From contig JAFSBM010000097.1 of the NCBI GenBank assembly GCA_017437285.1, forward strand, positions 1-33,973: DNA of 33,973 bases, written 5' to 3'. Below are positions 13,794 to 22,530 of the stretch, in pieces; positions within the stretch are counted from its first letter, which is position 1; each line of letters opens with the position of its first letter. Both the position numbers and the translations under genes were made by a program. This stretch comes from Ruminococcus sp. Lineage in GTDB: Bacteria > Bacillota > Clostridia > Oscillospirales > Ruminococcaceae. Below the pieces are notes generated by a model. It saw only the letters and a list, made by a program, of their open reading frames with translations, made no database searches and had not been told where the DNA came from.

Positions 13794-16757
13794 ATGCTTC
13801 AATTAAAAGATGTAGTAAAAACCTATGGAAGCGGGGAAAACGTTGTAAAAGCTCTTAACGGAGTCAGCATTACATTCCGTGAAAATGAATTTGTGGCTAT
13901 TTTAGGCCATTCAGGCTGTGGTAAAACCACAATGCTGAATATTATCGGTGGACTCGACCACTATACTTCCGGTGACCTTATAATCAACGGAGTATCTACA
14001 AAGCAGTATAAGGACAGGGATTGGGACGCATACAGAAATCATTCTATCGGATTTGTATTCCAGAGTTACAATCTCATTCCTCACCAGACAGTTCTCGCCA
14101 ATGTTGAGCTTGCTCTCACTATTTCGGGAGTTTCAAAAGCTGAGCGAAAGAAACGTGCAAAAGAGGCACTTGAAAAAGTTGGACTTGGAAACCAGCTTCA
14201 TAAAAAGCCAAATCAGATGTCAGGCGGTCAGATGCAGCGAGTTGCAATTGCCCGTGCGTTGATAAATAACCCCGATATTCTTCTTGCCGATGAGCCTACA
14301 GGAGCATTGGACAGCGAAACATCGGTACAGGTTATGGAGCTTCTGAAAGAAATTGCAAAAGATAAGCTTGTAATTATGGTAACTCATAACCCTGAGCTTG
14401 CCGAGGAATACGCTAACCGTATTGTAAAGGTTAAGGACGGTAAGATTATAGGTGACACAAATCCCTATAAGCCTAAGAAAAAGGATGAGAAAAAAGATGA
14501 AAAGAAAAAGCGTGTTTCAATGTCCTTTGGAACAGCCTTTTCCCTTTCACTCAATAACCTTATGACAAAAAAAGGAAGAACTTTCCTTACGGCATTTGCA
14601 GGTTCAATCGGTATTATCGGTATTGCTACAATTCTTTCACTTTCAACGGGTATCAATAATTATATTAACGATATTCAGGAGGAAACACTTTCTTCCTATC
14701 CGTTGCAGATTAACAGGGAAAATGCTGATACCGCAAGTATGCTGTCAGCTATGATTGACAATCAGAATGAATATAACAACAGAGTTTTTGAGGATGACAA
14801 ACTCTATTCCAACACAATGGTTTATGATATGTTCAACTCAATGAACTCCGCTGCAAAGCAGATAAATAATATGAAGGATTTCAGAACATTCCTTGAAACA
14901 AGCGAGGAAATTAACGAAAAATCCACTGCTATTGCATATACCTATGACATTCCTATGAATATCTACACAGAAGAACCCGACGGCGGTATCTTAAAGGTAG
15001 ATTTCATGGAACTGTACACCGATGCTTTTGATATGGGCAAAAGTGATATGGTTACAACTATGATGGGCAGCTCTATGGCTTCAGCTGAAATGTCAATGAT
15101 GGGTATGAATGTTATGGAGGAACTGCTCCCCAACGAGGACGGAACAGGCGTAAATGACATTGTAAAAAATCAGTACGAGGTTGTTAAAGGTAACTGGCCT
15201 GAAAATTACAATGAAGTTGTGGTAGTTCTTACAAAGAATAATGAAATCCCAGATTTTATTCTCTATGCAATGGGACTTAAAGACCCCGACCAGTTCCAGT
15301 CACATATCAAGGCTGTTATGAACGAGGAAAAAATTGAGGATTACGGTCAGACAGAATGGACACTTGACGAGGTAATGAACAAGAAGTTCAAGATGATTCT
15401 TCCTTTTGAAAATTACCAGTATGACGCAAAAACAGGAAATGTTGCAAATATAGCTGAAACTGAAACAGGAATGGATTTACTTTTCACATCAGACGATATT
15501 GGTACAGAAATCAAAATCGTTGGTTTTATCCGTCCTAAGGAAGATGTGGATAATGCAATGATTAAAAGCTATATGGCATACACAGCAGAACTTACACAGC
15601 ACGCTATAAAAAAGACAAACGAGTCTGAACTTGTAAAGGCACAGCTTGAAGATGAAGAAAATGACCTTATCACAGGCACAAAGTTTATGACAGACGACTA
15701 TAAAGAGCCTACACTTGCTGAAAAAGCAGAGGAAGCAAAGGCATATATAAAAGCTGCCGATGAAAAGGGTAAGGCAGATGTATACCGTTTCATTATGTCA
15801 CAGCCTGATGCAAAGCAGCTTGACGCACAGGTTGAATCAATGATGAAAGACTTTGACAGAGATGCTTTCATTGAGCAGATTAAGGCAACATATGCAGCTG
15901 AAATCGGCGTAAGCGGCGAGCAGGTTGAATCCTATGCAGCTTCAATGTCTGATGAAGATATGAAGAAATTTGCAGAGGAAGCAATGAGAACTCAGTTCAC
16001 AGAGCAGTATGCCGCACAGGTACAGGCACAGCTTGCAGCTCTTACTGATAAGGATTTAGCAAAGGCATTGAATGCTGAAAAGCTTACAACAGAGAAATAT
16101 GCCCTTATCTGTGACGAATTCACACCAGAAGAAATCTCTAAATACAGCCACGATGAAGTTATGAAACAGCTTGGTCAGGCTGACCTTGAAGATCCTTCAA
16201 TTATCAGAATTTTTGCAGATACATTTGAGGATAAGGACGAAATTTCCGCATTAATCAAGGATTACAACGAGGGCAAGGAAGAAAAGGACGTAATTCACTA
16301 TACAGACGTTGTAGCAATTCTTATGTCATCAATCACAAATATTATCAGCGGTATTGCATATCTCCTTATTGCATTCGTTGGAATTTCTCTTGTAGTATCT
16401 TCAATTATGATAGGAATTATCACATATATTTCAGTTCTTGAAAGAACAAGAGAAATCGGTATTCTCCGTGCAATCGGTGCATCAAAGCACGACGTATCAA
16501 CTGTATTTAACGCTGAAACTCTCCTTGTGGGACTTACAGCAGGTCTGATTGGTATTGGAGCGACACTTCTCATAAATATTCCAATAAATCTTATAATTCA
16601 CTCACTTACAAGCCTTGATACACTTAATGCAACACTTCCTCCTGTGGCTGCTGTAATTCTTGTAGGAATCAGTATGTTCCTCACATTTATTGCAGGTCTT
16701 ATCCCATCAGGAGTTGCCGCAAGAAAAGATCCCGTTGAGGCTCTCAGAACAGAATAA
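13794..16757 (+). CDS. MacB/FtsX-type ABC transporter, ATPase and permease in one chain
   Basis: A 987-residue fusion. Residues 1-225 are a LolD/MacB-type ATPase: Walker A GHSGCGKTT (38-46), signature MSGGQ (142-146), Walker B ILLADEP with Glu167, H-loop His198. A Lys/Glu-rich linker (226-240) leads to the first membrane helix (about 264-286). A roughly 540-residue outside region (about 290-840) follows, then three C-terminal helices with the FtsX signature (VLERTREIGILRAIGASK) and a final RKDPVEALRTE. Such proteins export or mechanically respond to substrates, often antimicrobial peptides or lipoproteins, rather than importing sugars. The ectodomain has a Met-rich patch near residues 415-445 and a long charged helical part (about 640-830). 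It works presumably as a homodimer. A good AAGGAGG site supports the start; monocistronic between its own promoter and terminator. Confidence 0.93.
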   Translation: MLQLKDVVKTYGSGENVVKALNGVSITFRENEFVAILGHSGCGKTTMLNIIGGLDHYTSGDLIINGVSTKQYKDRDWDAYRNHSIGFVFQSYNLIPHQTVLANVELALTISGVSKAERKKRAKEALEKVGLGNQLHKKPNQMSGGQMQRVAIARALINNPDILLADEPTGALDSETSVQVMELLKEIAKDKLVIMVTHNPELAEEYANRIVKVKDGKIIGDTNPYKPKKKDEKKDEKKKRVSMSFGTAFSLSLNNLMTKKGRTFLTAFAGSIGIIGIATILSLSTGINNYINDIQEETLSSYPLQINRENADTASMLSAMIDNQNEYNNRVFEDDKLYSNTMVYDMFNSMNSAAKQINNMKDFRTFLETSEEINEKSTAIAYTYDIPMNIYTEEPDGGILKVDFMELYTDAFDMGKSDMVTTMMGSSMASAEMSMMGMNVMEELLPNEDGTGVNDIVKNQYEVVKGNWPENYNEVVVVLTKNNEIPDFILYAMGLKDPDQFQSHIKAVMNEEKIEDYGQTEWTLDEVMNKKFKMILPFENYQYDAKTGNVANIAETETGMDLLFTSDDIGTEIKIVGFIRPKEDVDNAMIKSYMAYTAELTQHAIKKTNESELVKAQLEDEENDLITGTKFMTDDYKEPTLAEKAEEAKAYIKAADEKGKADVYRFIMSQPDAKQLDAQVESMMKDFDRDAFIEQIKATYAAEIGVSGEQVESYAASMSDEDMKKFAEEAMRTQFTEQYAAQVQAQLAALTDKDLAKALNAEKLTTEKYALICDEFTPEEISKYSHDEVMKQLGQADLEDPSIIRIFADTFEDKDEISALIKDYNEGKEEKDVIHYTDVVAILMSSITNIISGIAYLLIAFVGISLVVSSIMIGIITYISVLERTREIGILRAIGASKHDVSTVFNAETLLVGLTAGLIGIGATLLINIPINLIIHSLTSLDTLNATLPPVAAVILVGISMFLTFIAGLIPSGVAARKDPVEALRTE

Positions 16758-16761
16758 ACTG

Positions 16762-16796
16762 AAAAAGCTGATGTCAGAAATGGCATCAGCTTTTTT
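16762..16796 (+). terminator. Terminator of the ABC transporter (copy A of a repeated hairpin)
   Basis: AAAAAGCTGATGTCA pairs with TGGCATCAGCTTTTTT across a GAAA loop. Almost the same sequence recurs at 18933-18966, and a half copy at 17426-17438. Confidence 0.92.
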
Positions 16797-16801
16797 GAGT
16801 C

Positions 16802-16830
16802 TTGACAAATTTGAATTAAAGTAGTATAAT
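16802..16830 (+). promoter_or_regulatory. Consensus promoter of the oxidoreductase-SUKH pair
   Basis: TTGACA (16802-16807) and TATAAT (16825-16830) with a 17-bp spacer, starting only a few bases after the preceding terminator. Confidence 0.9.
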
Positions 16831-16879
16831 AGAAAAATCATACAATCAAATTAATCCGTTTTCAGAGGAGGAATCAATT

Positions 16880-17419
16880 ATGAACGCACTTATAATAAAC
16901 TGTAGTCCCGTCAGAACAGGAGCAACGGCGGCAATTGTCAGTATAGTTTCAGACGAATTGTCAAAAAAGTATATAACGAAAACAATATGTATAGATGACT
17001 ATAAATTCAGTTTTTGCAAAGGTTGTCGCAGCTGCCATTATACAGCAAAATGCGTCATAAATGACGATATATCCGAAATTATAAATGAATTTGAGTGGGC
17101 AGATATTATAGTATCAGTTTCCCCCTCATATTGGGCAGATATTCCGGGACAATTCAAAGCATTTATTGACAGATGTACACCTTGGTGCAATACACATGAA
17201 CCTCATTCCACTATAAGCGGCGGCAAAAAGGGCTATTCCATTGCATTGCGTACTGGACCAAATATGAAAGAATGTGAAAGGATAATTCAAACTATTGAGC
17301 ATTTTTACGGTCATATGGAAATTGAAAGCTGTGATAGACTTGGATTATGTTCTATAGAAAATAAAGAAAATGTTGAACCACGAAAAAGTGAAATAGCTGC
17401 ATTTTGCAGCGGAATATAG
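16880..17419 (+). CDS. Flavodoxin-fold NAD(P)H-dependent oxidoreductase with Cys cluster
   Basis: A 179-residue cytoplasmic flavoprotein of the NADPH-dependent FMN reductase / iron-sulfur flavoprotein group. The FMN phosphate loop is INCSPVRTGATAA (6-18). The second flavin loop region contains VSPSYWADIPGQFKAFIDR. Four cysteines (46, 49, 52, 58) in FCKGCRSCHYTAKC follow C-x2-C-x2-C-x5-C, which in Isf proteins binds a [4Fe-4S] cluster; many relatives keep the cysteines without proof of a cluster. Substrate unknown. It has a strong AGAGGAGG site and probably shares a transcript with the SUKH gene 54 nt downstream. Confidence 0.87.
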   Translation: MNALIINCSPVRTGATAAIVSIVSDELSKKYITKTICIDDYKFSFCKGCRSCHYTAKCVINDDISEIINEFEWADIIVSVSPSYWADIPGQFKAFIDRCTPWCNTHEPHSTISGGKKGYSIALRTGPNMKECERIIQTIEHFYGHMEIESCDRLGLCSIENKENVEPRKSEIAAFCSGI

Positions 17420-17425
17420 GTATGC

Positions 17426-17438
17426 AAAAAGCTGATGT
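17426..17438 (+). repeat. Left-half remnant of the repeated terminator
   Basis: AAAAAGCTGATGT is identical to the left arm of the terminators at 16762 and 18933, but no right arm follows. It cannot form the hairpin, which leaves the two-gene transcript open. Confidence 0.6.
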
Positions 17439-17473
17439 AAAAAAATAATTTGAATTTATAGAGGAGGTAAAAA

Positions 17474-18913
17474 ATGTTTTTTAGTGTAAAATATCCCGAA
17501 ATAATGGGGAGAGTCGAGAAAGAACTGAAAAAACAGGTTGAAGATATATGTTTGGATTTTGAAGCAATAAAAAAGGATGTAGATGCAGGCATAAGTTTTG
17601 AAATTGAATATTACGGAATAGTCAGTTTTGGACTTAATTATGGTTTAATGAGAGTAGTAGCAGAGCCGTTGTTTATTGATTACTCAGAAATATTCTGGAT
17701 TTCTGGTGCTGAAAAGTCAAATGGCGATTATTGTGTTGTGATATATTTTTATGACGGACAGGAAGCAGTTATTACTGTCAGGGATAAGCAAGATATAAAG
17801 AGTATTTTCAAGTTAATAATAAAGTCTAATCCCGACACGCTTATCGGTTATAGCAAGAAAAATGAAAAGAAATATAAAGCTTATAAAAAAAGTCTTGGTA
17901 TAGAAGATGAACAGTCTGATACTCCTACAGTACCGAAACCTGTGGCTAAACTTCCACGTGACAAAGTAAAATCTATGAGGAATAAATTTGAATATATTAT
18001 TTCCTTATCGGAGAAATTGGCAGGCATTGACAAGTTTTGGTATTTTAAGACTAACGAACCTTTAAATAAAAAGGACATCAGAAAGTGGTGCAAAAGCAAT
18101 GGTGTTTCTTTGCCTGAAAGCTTTGTAACGATTTTGACTCGTACAAACGGCTTTTGCGTTGATTATTCTTCGACTGTAGGTTATTTTTATATCAATAGAT
18201 TCGATGTTGATTCCACTACAAAGTCACTGTATTCAAGAACAAAGGAAGAAATGCTGGCAAGGGAATATAAACATTACAAAAATTGCCACAGTTGTTTTGG
18301 TTGTCTGAATCATCAATGTCTGTATTATAATCCCTACACAGGAGAAATTTTTATTGAAAAGGAAAGATATAAATATACTTTAATAGAAGATTTTGAAAAA
18401 GAAATATTAGACAAGGTAATAAGTTATCTTGAAAAAAAGGTAATCCGCTTTGAACGCAAGGAAAGGCTTTTGGAGGAAAATAAAAAGAACAATCCTATGC
18501 TTGAAATGTATGAAAAATTGCTTGAATTAAGGGGCAATAGCGATAACATCAACACAGGATTTGACCTTTATGAGCCTTTAACGAAAGAGGAAATATCAGA
18601 TTGGGAAAAGAAACATAATATACAGCTGCCTCAGGAGTATAAAGATTGGTTAGCTCTTTCAGACGGAGGAAGATTTGCTGACAAATGGATTTATAGTCTG
18701 GAAAATCTGCGTATAGAAAATCTGACTATTGATACTGACGAAGGAAAAGATTATATTATAATTGCAAGTCTTTCACTTTCCTCTGATTATCTTTTATTAG
18801 ACCCTGAAACAAGCGAGTTAGTTGTGGTGACTGACGACGGAGATTTAGAAGAAGGCGATTTTGTATATGATATTTTTGAACAGGGATTTGAATATTTAGA
18901 ATTGTTTGATTAA
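17474..18913 (+). CDS. Double SMI1/KNR4 (SUKH) domain protein, possible immunity protein
   Basis: A 479-residue cytoplasmic protein with no signal or membrane segment. Residues 1-135 are an alpha/beta region I do not recognise (SFEIEYYGIVSFGLNYG, then YFYDGQEAVITVRD). After a charged linker, two SUKH-like domains follow. The first, about 195-330, has DIRKWCKSNGVSLPESFVTI and TRTNGFCVDY. The second, about 364-479, has EISDWEKKHNIQLPQEYKDWLALSDGG and ends DFVYDIFEQGFEYLELFD. The first also holds a cysteine group, Cys271/274/277/282, near CHSCFGC. SUKH proteins often neutralise toxins of polymorphic or contact-dependent systems, but no toxin gene is nearby. An orphan immunity or intracellular binding role is inference. 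Good GGAGGT start. Confidence 0.78.
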   Translation: MFFSVKYPEIMGRVEKELKKQVEDICLDFEAIKKDVDAGISFEIEYYGIVSFGLNYGLMRVVAEPLFIDYSEIFWISGAEKSNGDYCVVIYFYDGQEAVITVRDKQDIKSIFKLIIKSNPDTLIGYSKKNEKKYKAYKKSLGIEDEQSDTPTVPKPVAKLPRDKVKSMRNKFEYIISLSEKLAGIDKFWYFKTNEPLNKKDIRKWCKSNGVSLPESFVTILTRTNGFCVDYSSTVGYFYINRFDVDSTTKSLYSRTKEEMLAREYKHYKNCHSCFGCLNHQCLYYNPYTGEIFIEKERYKYTLIEDFEKEILDKVISYLEKKVIRFERKERLLEENKKNNPMLEMYEKLLELRGNSDNINTGFDLYEPLTKEEISDWEKKHNIQLPQEYKDWLALSDGGRFADKWIYSLENLRIENLTIDTDEGKDYIIIASLSLSSDYLLLDPETSELVVVTDDGDLEEGDFVYDIFEQGFEYLELFD

Positions 18914-18932
18914 AGTATCATTGTTATGTATA

Positions 18933-18966
18933 AAAAAGCTGATGTCAAAAAATGGCATCAGCTTTT
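18933..18966. terminator. Bidirectional terminator (copy B of the repeated hairpin)
   Basis: AAAAAGCTGATGTCA pairs with TGGCATCAGCTTTT over an A-rich loop, between the convergent SUKH and hflX genes. It differs from the hairpin at 16762-16796 mainly in the loop. Confidence 0.9.
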
Positions 18967-18969
18967 GCT

Positions 18970-20229
18970 CTATTCAAAAATATATTTTTCCGCTTCTTTA
19001 ACAAGCTTCACATCAACAAGTGCATCAATGAGTGTACCATTTTCAGTATATTCCTCTGAAAAAATCTTACCCTCAATGCGAATTTTATTGATAAAAGCCG
19101 TAGCATCATAGGGGATAAGCAGATTCATACGTTTGGCAGTTTCTGGGAGATTGTTTACAACAGCGTCAAGGAGTTTATCAAATCCCTGCTTATTTCTTGC
19201 TGAAATAATTACAGTTTTATCGTCCTCAAAAACCGTATCAAGATTTAAAGCCGCATCTGCCTTATTCATTACATTTATTACAGGAATTCCCTCACAGCCT
19301 AATTCTGCAAGCAGTTCTCTTGTAACTGCCGCCTGCTGCTCATATTCAGGAGAGGACAAATCCTGCACATTGAGGATTATATCAGCCGCAGCCGCTTCTT
19401 CAAGGGTAGATTTAAATGCTTCTACAAGATTATGAGGAAGTCGGCGGATAAGCCCTACAGTATCAATAAGCATAACGCTTCTTCCGTCGGGCAGTTCAAT
19501 TGAACGTGACACTATATCAAGAGTTGCGAAAAGCTTATTTTCAGCAAGAACTCCTGCATCTGTGAGAGCATTCATAAGAGTGGATTTACCCACATTTGTA
19601 TATCCGACAATAGCGGCACACAAAACACCGTCTTTTTTACGTCTTGAACGTGAAAAATTACGGTGCTTTTTCAATTCTTCAAGTTCATCTTCAAGGTATG
19701 AAATTCTCTTGCGGATATGTCGCTTATCTGTTTCAAGCTTTGTTTCACCTGGTCCACGTGTACCAATTCCGCCGCCAAGACGGGAAAGGGCAGTACCAAG
19801 TCCGATAAGGCGAGGGAGGCGGTATTTCTGCTGTGCCAGTTCGACTTGAAGTTTACCCTCTTTAGTTCTTGCTCTCTGAGCAAAAATATCAAGAATAAGG
19901 GTAGTTCTGTCGATTACACGAATATCAAGGATTTCCTCGATATTTCGCACCTGAACACCTGTCAGCTCATGGTCGAAAATTACAAGTTCCGCTTCAAGCT
20001 GGGGGAGTTGTTCACGGAGTTCCTCAAGCCGTCCCGAACCCATACAGGTTGCGGAATCATAGGAACTTTTCTTCTGTATCATTTCTCCAACAACTTCAGC
20101 ATTTGCAGACCGTGCAAGTTCACCAAGTTCAGCAATTGAAATTTCAGCATCAAATTCTCCTGTATCAACACACACAAGAACGGCTTTTACGGGAGCGTCA
20201 TCAATTTTATTCTCGTACAAAAATTTCAC
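18970..20229 (-). CDS. hflX: Ribosome-associated GTPase HflX
   Basis: A 419-residue cytoplasmic GTPase that in other bacteria splits stalled 70S or 100S ribosomes, notably in heat stress. The N-terminal HflX domain (about 1-195) has the family block LGGGIGTRGPGETKLETD (151-168) and a helical linker (172-195). The G domain has G1 GYTNVGKST (209-217), G3 DTVG (256-259), G4 NKAD (322-325) and G5 SARN (343-346). The apparent start is GTG at 20229, directly behind AAAGGTGA, which is unusually close. TTG at 20220 is an alternative with long spacing. Last gene of a five-gene operon, 7 nt after the lipoprotein gene. Confidence 0.95.
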   Translation of the reverse strand: MKFLYENKIDDAPVKAVLVCVDTGEFDAEISIAELGELARSANAEVVGEMIQKKSSYDSATCMGSGRLEELREQLPQLEAELVIFDHELTGVQVRNIEEILDIRVIDRTTLILDIFAQRARTKEGKLQVELAQQKYRLPRLIGLGTALSRLGGGIGTRGPGETKLETDKRHIRKRISYLEDELEELKKHRNFSRSRRKKDGVLCAAIVGYTNVGKSTLMNALTDAGVLAENKLFATLDIVSRSIELPDGRSVMLIDTVGLIRRLPHNLVEAFKSTLEEAAAADIILNVQDLSSPEYEQQAAVTRELLAELGCEGIPVINVMNKADAALNLDTVFEDDKTVIISARNKQGFDKLLDAVVNNLPETAKRMNLLIPYDATAFINKIRIEGKIFSEEYTENGTLIDALVDVKLVKEAEKYIFE

Positions 20230-20236
20230 TCACCTT

Positions 20237-20863
20237 TCAGCCTGCAAGAAATTCTTTGCCTGTGGGGTCATATCCATAAACATTAGTAACCACTTCACCC
20301 TCAGCTGTTTTGAATGTTTCAGTCTTTTTCACAGGTTTCAGATTACCGTCAATCCATTGATAATCCACATAACACTCGGTATAGTCGTCACTTTTGTCCT
20401 CTTGTAAAGTACCCTCATCAGTAACTTTCATAATTCGCCCAATGTTATTGAGTACCTTATTTTCCTCAAAATCACGTTTTTCAGGATTGTAGCAGTAATA
20501 AGTTCCGTAATCGGCAGGGGACTCAAAGGGAACGAAAATATCCTCGTATCCATCAAAATTGAAATCAGTAACAGAAAAATTTTCAGGTGAGGGAGTATAA
20601 TAAAACTCCAGAACCTTGACAAGAGTATCACCGTGATATAGTTCGACTTTCGGACCATTGAGAGCATATCGCAGCTTACCAAGCTTTGAAACTTCATTTG
20701 CTTTATCAAGATTATCAGCAGAAATCTGAGGATATGTTGTATCCGTATAAACGGTAAAATTTTCATCGGTAACATAATCTGCCGTATTTTTCTTTGAATT
20801 ACAGGAAACAGCAGATAAGGCGGCAAAAATCACAGCCGCAGCCGAAATAATATATCTTTTCAT
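20237..20863 (-). CDS. Small lipoprotein with Asp-rich FG-GAP-like motif
   Basis: A 208-residue predicted lipoprotein. The signal peptide ends in the lipobox AVSC (Cys21). The middle contains FSVTDFNFDGYEDIFVPFES followed by YYCYNPEKRDFEE, an Asp-rich calcium-loop-like turn seen in FG-GAP/VCBS-type proteins. The same arrangement occurs in the larger lipoprotein at 22527-23633 (DADFDGNYDLFIP then FVHYNPNTLQFEEW), so the two are paralogues. Function unknown. The start overlaps the hslO stop (TAATG), implying coupled translation. Confidence 0.82.
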   Translation of the reverse strand: MKRYIISAAAVIFAALSAVSCNSKKNTADYVTDENFTVYTDTTYPQISADNLDKANEVSKLGKLRYALNGPKVELYHGDTLVKVLEFYYTPSPENFSVTDFNFDGYEDIFVPFESPADYGTYYCYNPEKRDFEENKVLNNIGRIMKVTDEGTLQEDKSDDYTECYVDYQWIDGNLKPVKKTETFKTAEGEVVTNVYGYDPTGKEFLAG

Positions 20864-21747
20864 TATTCTTCAATTGCTCCATTTGCAAGTGCAGAAATTT
20901 CATCGGGAGTAAACACATAATTTTTACCGCAGAAATGGCAGGAAACCGTAGTATCTTCGCCCTCTGCCGCAATATTGCTGAGTTCCTCTTTACCGATACT
21001 GAGAAGAATTTCTTCTGTACGTTTACGGCTGCAATCACACTTATACTCGGGAGAAGCAGTATCAAGCTCATTTGGTTCAAGTCCTGCAAGAAGCATATTT
21101 GCAATTTCCTCAGGAGTTTTTCCCTGGTCAAGGAGAGCTGAAATCGGCGGAATATTGGCAATATTCTTTTCGATTGCACAAATACATTCCTCACTTGCAA
21201 AGGGGAGAAGCTGAATAAGGTATCCGCCTGCCGCTTTTACTGAAAGGTCAGTATCCACAAGAACACCAAGAGCACATACAGTAGGGATTTGTTCACTTGT
21301 TGCGTAATAATTGGCAATATCCTCTGCAACTTCACCAGAAACAAGAGGAATAACGCCAACATAAGGCTCACGGAGTCCGAGGTCCTTTACAACAGAAAGT
21401 GTACCATTTCTTCCTATGGCACCTGCAACATCAAGCTTCCCCACGCTGTTGAGGGGAATTTCCACTATAGGATTAGTAACGCAGCTTTTTACATTACCGT
21501 AACAATCTGCAACAGCCATAAGCTGACCTGCAGGGCCGTCGGCATCAATACGGAGAGTAATGCTGTTTTCTTCTCCTTTCAGCATATAACCCATAAGGGA
21601 AGCAGCTATGGTCAATCTGCCAAGTCCGGCAGTAACAACTGCGGAGGATTGGTGAATCTGCTCTATTTGTGAAACAATATCCTTAGCATCAAGAACTGCG
21701 GCAAAAGCAGAACCGTCAGCAGAAATTGCTCTGTATAAATTACTCAT
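20863..21747 (-). CDS. hslO: Redox-regulated chaperone Hsp33
   Basis: A 294-residue cytoplasmic holdase that is activated by oxidation. The N-terminal domain has the typical SSAVVTAGLGRLTIAASLMG and the central GRNGTLSVVKDLGLREPYVG. The zinc/redox switch is complete: Cys237-x-Cys239 (CDC) and Cys270-x2-Cys273 (CHFC). Length is normal. It lies between the methyltransferase and the small lipoprotein, with a 12-nt gap upstream and a 1-nt overlap downstream. Confidence 0.96.
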   Translation of the reverse strand: MSNLYRAISADGSAFAAVLDAKDIVSQIEQIHQSSAVVTAGLGRLTIAASLMGYMLKGEENSITLRIDADGPAGQLMAVADCYGNVKSCVTNPIVEIPLNSVGKLDVAGAIGRNGTLSVVKDLGLREPYVGVIPLVSGEVAEDIANYYATSEQIPTVCALGVLVDTDLSVKAAGGYLIQLLPFASEECICAIEKNIANIPPISALLDQGKTPEEIANMLLAGLEPNELDTASPEYKCDCSRKRTEEILLSIGKEELSNIAAEGEDTTVSCHFCGKNYVFTPDEISALANGAIEE

Positions 21748-21759
21748 AAAATGTTCCTT

Positions 21760-22530
21760 TCAAAGAATTTGCCCGCTGTTCACGCAGCGAGCCGCATAAA
21801 CGATACGCTGGGAATTGCAGGCAGGAGGGGAGAAAGAATCGTCCCCGAATTTTGCAAGCAGTTCAAATCCACATTCACGCAAAAGTTCTTCAATACTTTC
21901 TTCGCTGTAGGCTTTTTCGGAAAAACTGTCAGAAGTTCTCGAATATAAGCCGTTTTCTTCAAGTTCGAAAAACTCCAAATTCATTTTTACCTCATCGGTA
22001 TCCTCAACAAGAGTATTTTCCCAAACGCAGAAAACATTATCGGTTTCATAGGTGAATGTGTTATTTGCAAGTATATTTCTGTGCTTATAAAGTGTATTTA
22101 TATCGAAAATAAAAAGTCCCTGCGGCTCTGAAAACAGAGCCACATTTTTAAAGACTTTTTTAACATCTGCAAGACTGTTAAGATGATTTATACTGTCAAG
22201 AGCACAAATGGTAATATCCATAGAGCCGTATAAATCAAGTTTTCTCATATCCTGACACAGATACTGAATATTAAGTCCGCTGTCAAATTTCTTATCAAGA
22301 GCAATACCAAGCATTTCGTCAGAATAGTCAACGCCAATTACATCATAGCCGATTTTAGCCATTTCCTCGGAAATACTGCCTGTTCCGCAAGCGAGATCAA
22401 GGAGAATAGTGCCTTCGGTATTTTTATAGCGTTTTATAATTTCGTGAAAATATCCAGCCCTTTTCTTATAGTCAATATTTGCGGTAAGACTATCGTAATA
22501 TCGGGCAAAAGTACTGTAACCCGTCATCAT
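21760..22530 (-). CDS. Class I SAM-dependent methyltransferase, substrate unknown
   Basis: A 256-residue cytoplasmic enzyme. It opens with STFARYYDSLTANIDYKKRA, usual for the UbiE/YqeM-like group, then motif I LLDLACGTGSISEEM (DLACGTG about 45-51), IGVDYSDEML and the motif IV region ITICALDSINHL. ATG 22530 overlaps the upstream lipoprotein stop (ATGA); a TTG at 22536 and a second ATG at 22527 are also in frame. In several clostridia such genes sit beside hslO; the methylated substrate is not known to me. Confidence 0.88.
   Translation of the reverse strand: MMTGYSTFARYYDSLTANIDYKKRAGYFHEIIKRYKNTEGTILLDLACGTGSISEEMAKIGYDVIGVDYSDEMLGIALDKKFDSGLNIQYLCQDMRKLDLYGSMDITICALDSINHLNSLADVKKVFKNVALFSEPQGLFIFDINTLYKHRNILANNTFTYETDNVFCVWENTLVEDTDEVKMNLEFFELEENGLYSRTSDSFSEKAYSEESIEELLRECGFELLAKFGDDSFSPPACNSQRIVYAARCVNSGQIL

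Noticed and set aside
16880-18913. Toxin-immunity pair formed by the oxidoreductase and SUKH genes
   Set aside because: The first gene is an ordinary flavodoxin-fold oxidoreductase with no secretion signal or toxin-like domain.
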